Of a stretch of DNA of 9,974 nucleotides, positions 6,310 through 9,974 are shown in pieces. The position numbers were made by a program, and so were the translations under genes. The stretch's first letter is position 1. Every line of letters starts with the position of its first letter. The notes beneath the pieces are model-generated. The model ran no database searches. It had not been told where the DNA came from and saw nothing but the letters and a program-made list of their open reading frames with translations. Origin of the DNA: an uncultured Campylobacter sp. (GTDB lineage Bacteria; Campylobacterota; Campylobacteria; Campylobacterales; Campylobacteraceae); contig CALHQN010000117.1 in assembly GCA_938036585.1 (NCBI GenBank), positions 1 through 9,974 on the forward strand. The letters run 5' to 3'.

Positions 6310-6477
6310 TCATACTGCTGATCTTTGCGGCGACGAATCATATTTGGGCATATCAAGACACGGTTTTGGCTCGATAATGCCGGCGCCGTTTAGATCGCGA
6401 ATCTTGTTTATCGTGATAGGCGCGCGCAGCTGCGATTTCTGGTTGACCTGCCGTCTTGCGTCGTCGCTGTGCCGCAT
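6310..6477 (-). CDS. possible small protein or gene remnant
   Basis: An ATG at 6477 opens 55 codons to a stop at 6310. The product begins MRHSDDARRQVNQKSQ and contains INKIRDLNGAGIIEPKPC, a hydrophilic, protein-like composition without signal or membrane segment. No Shine-Dalgarno is visible (the upstream bases are AAATTTT). I do not recognise it. Codon-like pattern is suggestive only. It may equally be a decayed fragment or chance. Confidence 0.2.
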   Translation of the reverse strand: MRHSDDARRQVNQKSQLRAPITINKIRDLNGAGIIEPKPCLDMPKYDSSPQRSAV

Positions 6478-6663
6478 AAAATTTAAAAGCAGCGCAAAAT
6501 TTTAAAATTTAATCTCGCGGCGCGAATTATATGGCGATCCGTAGCAGACGCTCGATTTAAGAATTTTATGCGGTCGTACAGCTCTCCTGCGATCGCGCCC
6601 GAGCCATCGTGCCTGATGCTCGATTTGCCGCCGCGTTAAAATTTAAAATTTACTTCGGTTTTT

Positions 6664-6693
6664 TTGCTAAATTTAAGCTAAAAACGCTATAAT
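6664..6693 (+). promoter_or_regulatory. sigma70-type promoter for tRNA-Arg
   Basis: TTGCTA (6664-6669) and TATAAT (6688-6693) are separated by 18 bases, giving a perfect -10 and a fair -35. The expected start near 6700 lies about 13 bases before the tRNA. Confidence 0.75.
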
Positions 6694-6712
6694 CCCGTTT
6701 CTTTTATTTCGT

Positions 6713-6789
6713 GCGCTCGTAGCTCAGCTGGATAGAGCATTTGATTGCGGTTCAAAAGGTCGGGGATTCGAATTCCTCCGGGCGCACCA
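6713..6789 (+). tRNA. tRNA-Arg, anticodon GCG
   Basis: A full 77-base cloverleaf with encoded CCA. The acceptor GCGCTCG pairs with CGGGCGC (one G-U pair), then discriminator A and CCA (6787-6789). The D stem is GCTC/GAGC, with A20 in the D loop, an arginine identity element. The anticodon stem is TTTGA/TCAAA with loop TTGCGGT, so positions 34-36 are GCG and position 37 is G. The T stem is GGGGA/TCCTC with loop TTCGAAT. Anticodon GCG reads the CGC and CGU codons. Most bacteria use ACG, edited to inosine, for this box. Spacing to aguA (65 bases) and a separate -10 suggest independent transcription. Confidence 0.95.
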
Positions 6790-6797
6790 TCCACAAA

Positions 6798-6826
6798 TAT
6801 CTTTTTAAACCGAGCTTCGCTATAAT
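6798..6826 (+). promoter_or_regulatory. promoter for aguAB
   Basis: A perfect TATAAT (6821-6826) is preceded by a T-rich stretch (ATCTTTTTAAAC) with only a weak -35, as is usual in Campylobacter. The predicted start near 6833 gives a leader of about 20 bases with TTGGAGC before the ATG at 6854. Confidence 0.6.
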
Positions 6827-6853
6827 CCGTGAAATTTTAATCTTGGAGCAAAA

Positions 6854-7846
6854 ATGAGAGCATTCGCCGAATGGGAAGAGCAAGAGGCGCTTTTGGTGTC
6901 TTTGCCGCATGCAGGTACCGACTGGGCGCCATATTTGAGCGAGATACGGGCGGCTTACCGCGACTTTATCGCCGCTGCAGCGAGGTTTGAGCCGGTCGTC
7001 GCAATCGCGCCTAGCCGCGAGGATTTTGAGCAAATTTGCGGCGGCTTAGCAAACGTCAGCTTCGCACAAATCGACACCGACGATACATGGATCCGCGATT
7101 ACGGCGCGATCGACGTAGAGGAGGGCGGCAAAATCACGGGGCTAAATTTTCGTTTCAACGCCTGGGGCGGCAAGTTTGCAAGCGCCAAGGACGACGCGTT
7201 AAATTCCAAGCTTTACGCCGCGAGCGAGCGCCCGCTGCGAGACGTGGATCTGATATTAGAAGGCGGCAGCGTCGATTTTGACGGTGCGGGCACGATGCTG
7301 ACTACGAGCGCGTGTTTGCTAAACGAAAATCGCAACTCCCTTAGCAAGGCCGAACTGGACGCGCGGCTGCGTGAAATTTTCGGGCTAAGAAACATAATCT
7401 GGCTGGGACGCGGCTTCATCAAAGGCGATGATACCGACAGCCACGTAGACACCCTGGCGCGCTTTCTAAGCCCGCGCACTGTGGCTATTTCGTCGTGCGA
7501 CGATCCTAGCGATCTGCACTATGCAGAGCTTGGCGCGATGAGGAACGAAATTTCATCGCTCGGGTACGAGGTGATCGAACTGCCGATCCCGCGCGCGATC
7601 TTTTATCAGGGGCGCAGGCTGCCTGCAACTTACGCAAATTTCGTCTTTTTAAACGGCGCGCTCATCGTGCCTACCTACGCAGACCCCGCAGATCCGCACG
7701 ATCCAAACCACGCTGCGGATGAGCTGGCGCTGTCGCGTCTGCGAGCAGCGTGCGCGGATCGCGAAGCAGTGGGAGTGAACGCGCGCGTTTTCATCCGCCA
7801 AAACGGCTCACTGCACTGCTCGTGCATGAATAAATTCAGGCTTTAA
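6854..7846 (+). CDS. aguA: agmatine deiminase
   Basis: The product is 330 residues, hydrolysing agmatine to N-carbamoylputrescine and ammonia in the cytoplasm, the second step of the arginine decarboxylase route to putrescine. It belongs to the guanidino-group modifying superfamily. Visible family motifs are DTDDTWIRDYGA (74-85), LNFRFNAWGGK (97-107), ILEGGSVD (134-141) with the catalytic Glu136-GG, DTDSHVDTLARF (193-204) with catalytic His197, and GSLHCSCMN (318-326). Cys322 in the HC pair is the expected nucleophile that forms the amidino-thioether. The second Cys324 is unusual but not harmful to the assignment. Length is slightly short of the 350-370 typical of plant and Gram-positive members and fits the Campylobacter/Helicobacter form. 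The start is set by TTGGAGC 5 bases upstream. The next gene begins 20 bases after the stop and encodes the following enzyme of the path. Confidence 0.95.
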   Translation: MRAFAEWEEQEALLVSLPHAGTDWAPYLSEIRAAYRDFIAAAARFEPVVAIAPSREDFEQICGGLANVSFAQIDTDDTWIRDYGAIDVEEGGKITGLNFRFNAWGGKFASAKDDALNSKLYAASERPLRDVDLILEGGSVDFDGAGTMLTTSACLLNENRNSLSKAELDARLREIFGLRNIIWLGRGFIKGDDTDSHVDTLARFLSPRTVAISSCDDPSDLHYAELGAMRNEISSLGYEVIELPIPRAIFYQGRRLPATYANFVFLNGALIVPTYADPADPHDPNHAADELALSRLRAACADREAVGVNARVFIRQNGSLHCSCMNKFRL

Positions 7847-7866
7847 ATTTAGATCGAAGGAAAAAT

Positions 7867-9039
7867 ATGAAAATTTTAAAAGTTGGACTGATTTCGCATA
7901 AATTTGAAGGAACTAAAGCGCGTACGATAGCGCGCAGTATCGAGCTCATCGCGCGCGCAGCGGCGAAAGGCGCGCAGTTAATCGTTTTGCAAGAGCTTCA
8001 TCAGACGCATTATTTTTGCCAGCGCGAAAATACTGAAAATTTCGACTATGCGCAGGATTTCGAGCGCGATTTGCGGCTGTGGAGCGAGGTGGCGAAGAGA
8101 TTTGGCGTCGTGCTGGTAAGCTCGCTTTTTGAGCGCCGCGCCGCGGGGCTGTATCACAATATCGCCGTGGTCTTCGAGCGCGACGGTTCTATCGCGGGGC
8201 GGTATCGCAAGATGCACATCCCCGACGATCCGCAGTTTTACGAAAAATTTTATTTCACGCCGGGCGATCTGGGCTTTGAGCCCATAGATACGAGCGTGGG
8301 ACGGCTCGGCGTACTCGTGTGTTGGGATCAATGGTATCCCGAGGCGGCGCGCGCGATGGCGCTACGCGGTGCGGAGCTGCTCATATATCCGACCGCGATC
8401 GGGTGGTTCGACGGCGACGGCGAGGACGAAAAAGCACGCCAGCTGGAGGCCTGGGTCGCGGTACAGCGCGGGCATGCGGTGGCAAACTCCCTGCCCGTAA
8501 TCGCCGTAAATCGCGTGGGCTTTGAAAGCGCCGCGCTTAGCGAGGTTTCGCCGGATGAAATTTTATCCGGGAGCGAAGCAAATTTAAATGTGCGCGATAA
8601 AATTTCGCGCTCCACGGATGCGAGCGGCGAGAGTAAAATTTTAAGCGAGGGCGGAATTTTATCTTTTAATAAAGGGGCGCTAACGGATAGCGGCAAAATG
8701 GCGATCGGCGGCGAAATTTTGCCCGCGAAGGATGAGGCGGCGCGAGAGAATTTAAAAATTTCGATAGAGATCAAATTTAACGGCGAAACTTTAGAGGTGC
8801 TGCCGAATAAACAGCGCGTGGGCCAGCTTGTCAGCGAAGAGGGGATTAGGTTTTGGGGCAATAGCTTTGTTTTTGGCGCGCAGGGCGAGCAGTTGTTTCG
8901 CGCAAACAGCACAGATGAGCTATGCGAAGTCGTAACCATCGATATGCAAAGATGCGAAAACGTGCGCCGCTGGTGGCCGTTTTTGCGCGATAGACGCGTA
9001 GAGAGCTATGAAATTTTGACTAAGCGATACGGGCTATAG
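7867..9039 (+). CDS. aguB: N-carbamoylputrescine amidase with about 100-residue internal insertion
   Basis: A nitrilase-superfamily enzyme of 390 residues that splits N-carbamoylputrescine into putrescine, CO2 and ammonia. The triad is visible: Glu43 in VLQELHQTHYF, Lys115 in GRYRKMHIPDD, and nucleophile Cys152 in LVCWDQWYPEAARAM. HIPDDPQFYEKFYFTPGD (117-134) and WGNSFVFGAQGE (330-341) are typical of this subfamily. Normal members have about 290 residues. Here, between VIAVNRVGFE (211-220) and GIRFWGNSF (326-334), where relatives have a short GIRF-connecting loop, about 105 residues are inserted. The insert is Ser/Glu/Lys/Ile-rich, includes repeated ILS and GGEIL-like pieces, and its DNA has many AAATTT motifs. 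All catalytic residues lie outside it. GAAGGA lies just before the ATG. Close spacing to aguA makes an operon likely. The gene's 5' end contains no other odd feature. Confidence 0.93.
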   Translation: MKILKVGLISHKFEGTKARTIARSIELIARAAAKGAQLIVLQELHQTHYFCQRENTENFDYAQDFERDLRLWSEVAKRFGVVLVSSLFERRAAGLYHNIAVVFERDGSIAGRYRKMHIPDDPQFYEKFYFTPGDLGFEPIDTSVGRLGVLVCWDQWYPEAARAMALRGAELLIYPTAIGWFDGDGEDEKARQLEAWVAVQRGHAVANSLPVIAVNRVGFESAALSEVSPDEILSGSEANLNVRDKISRSTDASGESKILSEGGILSFNKGALTDSGKMAIGGEILPAKDEAARENLKISIEIKFNGETLEVLPNKQRVGQLVSEEGIRFWGNSFVFGAQGEQLFRANSTDELCEVVTIDMQRCENVRRWWPFLRDRRVESYEILTKRYGL

Positions 9040-9068
9040 AATCTCTGCATCTCTAATAGTCATATAGC

Positions 9069-9089
9069 TTATCGCCTGATGTGCGATAA
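9069..9089. repeat. perfect inverted repeat TTATCGC-N7-GCGATAA
   Basis: Seven-base arms (9069-9075 and 9083-9089) around CTGATGT lie about 30 bases after aguB. No T-tract follows on the plus strand, so it is not a typical terminator. It could be an operator-like site or a transcript end structure. Confidence 0.45.
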
Positions 9090-9182
9090 TGAAAGCAAAT
9101 GATTTTTATGGTACCATTGTGCAGATGCGTCGTCAAAATACATTAAACAGATCGAATGGGCCTAAAATTTTGATTTTACAAT

Positions 9183-9198
9183 GCCCGCAAAATCGGGC
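9183..9198 (+). terminator. weak hairpin between aguB and the pilin gene
   Basis: GCCCG (9183-9187) and CGGGC (9194-9198) pair across CAAAAT. The following TTCGTAAATAAATTG is only mildly T-rich. It could end aguAB transcription, but it lies about 145 bases after the stop. Confidence 0.3.
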
Positions 9199-9234
9199 TT
9201 CGTAAATAAATTGTAAAAAATTTGCTAAAAACTA

Positions 9235-9263
9235 TTGACAATTTTTAAATTTTTATCTATAAT
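9235..9263 (+). promoter_or_regulatory. consensus sigma70 promoter for the pilin gene
   Basis: TTGACA (9235-9240) and TATAAT (9258-9263) both match the consensus perfectly with the ideal 17-base spacer. An A-rich stretch (GTAAAAAATTTGCTAAAAAC) lies just upstream and may act as an UP element. Transcription should start near 9270. This is the strongest promoter in the window. Confidence 0.9.
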
Positions 9264-9275
9264 TCCGCCAAGTTT

Positions 9276-9291
9276 CGCATATAGGTATGCG
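9276..9291 (+). other. 5' leader hairpin of the pilin mRNA
   Basis: CGCATA (9276-9281) and TATGCG (9286-9291) form a perfect stem over TAGG, extendable by two G-U pairs to 9274-9293. It lies at the very 5' end of the predicted transcript, 16 bases ahead of the AAGGAG site (9307-9312), which stays free. Such end hairpins can slow mRNA decay, which is inference here. Confidence 0.55.
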
Positions 9292-9318
9292 GGATGAATT
9301 TTATTTAAGGAGTAAACC

Positions 9319-9732
9319 ATGAAAAAAGGTTTTACTATGATCGAGTTGATCTTCGTTATCGTTATTTTAGGTATTTTGGCAGCCGTTGCTATTCCAAGAC
9401 TTGCAGCTACACGTGATGATGCTGAGGTTTCGAAAGCAGCTACAAATATTCAAACTCTAGCAACAGATCTAGGCGCTTATTATACAGCACAGGGTCGGTT
9501 TAATAGTAGCATTAATGTTATGACAAATGTTGCTACTCCGGTCAAAGTTAAACAAGAGACCTGCTTAGCAATTGATACTATATCAAATGATTCAGTTAAA
9601 GTAACAGTTACTAACGGTAGTGGTCTATGCCAAAAAGTATGGAGTATGCCTGGTCTAATCCAATTAAGCGATAAGATCGAGAGTGATAATAAGTCGTTTA
9701 AATTTGGTGGAAGCAACGTAAACTATAACTAG
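9319..9732 (+). CDS. type IV pilin-like protein (prepilin)
   Basis: The product is 137 residues. The N-terminus is a textbook prepilin: MKKG, then FTMIEL, then a hydrophobic stalk (IFVIVILGILAAVAIPRLA). The peptidase would cut after Gly4 and methylate Phe5; Glu9 is the conserved Glu at mature position 5, and Pro26 gives the usual kink. After the stalk comes a helix (about 33-58) and a small globular domain with two cysteines, Cys82 and Cys104, likely a disulfide loop. It could be the major pilin of a type IV pilus or a type II secretion/competence pseudopilin; the length fits either. AAGGAG 6 bases before ATG, a consensus promoter, a leader hairpin and a strong terminator mark it as a single, highly expressed gene. 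Its codons are more AT-rich than aguAB, with fewer GCG/CGC triplets. No assembly genes (ATPase, platform, peptidase) lie in the window. Confidence 0.93.
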   Translation: MKKGFTMIELIFVIVILGILAAVAIPRLAATRDDAEVSKAATNIQTLATDLGAYYTAQGRFNSSINVMTNVATPVKVKQETCLAIDTISNDSVKVTVTNGSGLCQKVWSMPGLIQLSDKIESDNKSFKFGGSNVNYN

Positions 9733-9749
9733 TATTATTGTTTCTTTTT

Positions 9750-9777
9750 AGCCCTGGTATTTCGCCAGGGCTTTTTA
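9750..9777 (+). terminator. strong intrinsic terminator after the pilin gene
   Basis: AGCCCTGG (9750-9757) and CCAGGGCT (9765-9772) form an eight-base GC-rich stem with loop TATTTCG, followed by TTTTTATAT. It lies 17 bases after the stop at 9732. On the minus strand the stem is followed by A-rich sequence, so it serves the plus strand only. Confidence 0.93.
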
Positions 9778-9784
9778 TATTAAT

Positions 9785-9974
9785 TTAATCTTTTTTATTT
9801 CTATTTTTTATTAAAGAACTCATATGCTTTAAAACACTAAGACCATAACTAATGTCTGCATCAGTTGCAACCAAAGCTACATGGGGTAAAATAACTGGAT
9901 TTGCATAAACATTGAACTCTACTGCATCATTTCTTCTCTAAAGCTTTTTAGAGTATCTTTAAAATTCCCTTTAA
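9785..9974 (-). pseudogene. 3' end of an unrecognised gene, apparent one-base frameshift (runs off the right edge)
   Basis: On the minus strand a frame ends at TAA 9785-9787 and reads back through NDAVEFNVYANPVILPHV, ALVATDADISYGLSVLKHMS and SLIKNRNKKD. It has no start codon and is closed upstream by a TAG near 9940. A second frame upstream reads KGNFKDTLKSFREE and then hits a stop about six codons after. Adding one base (or removing two) near 9930-9938 joins them as FREENDAVEFNVY, a natural-looking protein. I do not recognise the family. The tail is hydrophilic and Lys-rich. It is convergent with the pilin gene. The break may be a true mutation or a sequencing error, as with the frameshift at 3860-3863. 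Confidence 0.5.

Larger units (their letters stand above)
5976..6712. other. gene-poor region between symporter and tRNA-Arg
   Basis: About 740 bases with two repeat tracts near the left end (6052-6091 and 6122-6216). The right part holds AAATTT-rich stretches and scattered short open frames. On the minus strand a short run without stops (6495-6640, GKSSIRHDGSGAIAGELYD) and the 55-codon frame at 6310-6477 look slightly protein-like and may be remnants of a decayed gene. No complete gene, IS end or integrase is seen next to the tRNA. Confidence 0.45.

Noticed and set aside
6141..6356. Minus-strand 71-codon frame in the symporter-tRNA gap
   Set aside because: It runs over the 30-33-base repeats and its repeated FKFKNPFRQK-like pieces come from those repeats.
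6713..6853. Integration site at the tRNA-Arg 3' end
   Set aside because: No repeat of the tRNA 3' end elsewhere in the window and no integrase; the aguAB operon follows at once.
8328..8939. Minus-strand 203-codon frame opposite aguB
   Set aside because: Antisense shadow; rich in Ser/Pro/Leu as expected from reverse reading, while the plus strand carries the catalytic nitrilase motifs.

Overview
The window looks like two genomes joined end to end. Bases 1 to about 2100 read like an oral-type Bacteroidota (Prevotella-like, by inference). They hold a DoxX-family gene, a DKNYY-repeat protein and a GNAT acetyltransferase. Two promoters match the Bacteroidota TTTG/TAnnTTTG pattern, start codons have little Shine-Dalgarno sequence, and the hexamer AAATTT does not occur before position 2255 as far as I can read. 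From about 2255 to the end the DNA reads like a Campylobacterota genome (Campylobacter, perhaps close to C. gracilis; genus by inference). AAATTT and AAAATTTT occur dozens of times in genes and gaps, promoters are sigma70-like (TTGACA/TATAAT), and most starts have clear AGGA-type ribosome binding sites. The switch falls inside one intact reading frame, a fused methionine sulfoxide reductase msrAB. This is either recombination within a conserved gene or an assembly chimera at a shared stretch. The sequence alone cannot decide.

Layout. 1-231: 5' end of a minus-strand DoxX-family membrane protein. 376-1613: minus-strand pair, GNAT acetyltransferase then exported DKNYY-repeat protein. 1614-1795: divergent promoters. 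1796-2845: msrAB, lipoprotein-type signal followed by MsrA and MsrB domains. 2846-3574: gene-free, with a degenerate CGGCGGTCGGT-type repeat tract, hairpins and a nested stem structure. 3575-5969: minus-strand cluster, transcribed as NSS-family sodium symporter, secreted Cys-rich protein, then a small two-helix membrane protein broken by a one-base frameshift. 5970-6712: gene-poor, with five 8-bp tandem repeats and three 30-33-bp repeats. 6713-6789: tRNA-Arg. 6854-9039: aguA-aguB, converting agmatine to putrescine. 9235-9776: a type IV pilin-like gene with a near-ideal promoter, leader hairpin and strong terminator. 9785-9974: convergent, frameshifted 3' end of an unrecognised gene.

How the genes work together. 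aguA and aguB form a two-step pathway and are very likely co-transcribed. AguB carries an in-frame insertion of roughly 100 residues that is rich in AAATTT. The symporter cluster may link amino acid uptake with envelope proteins, but no pathway is evident. The pilin stands alone with its own signals. I found no CRISPR array, insertion sequence, phage gene or complete mobile element. The most notable points are the join inside msrAB, the AguB insertion, the repeat tracts in the two long gaps, and the two apparent one-base frameshifts.
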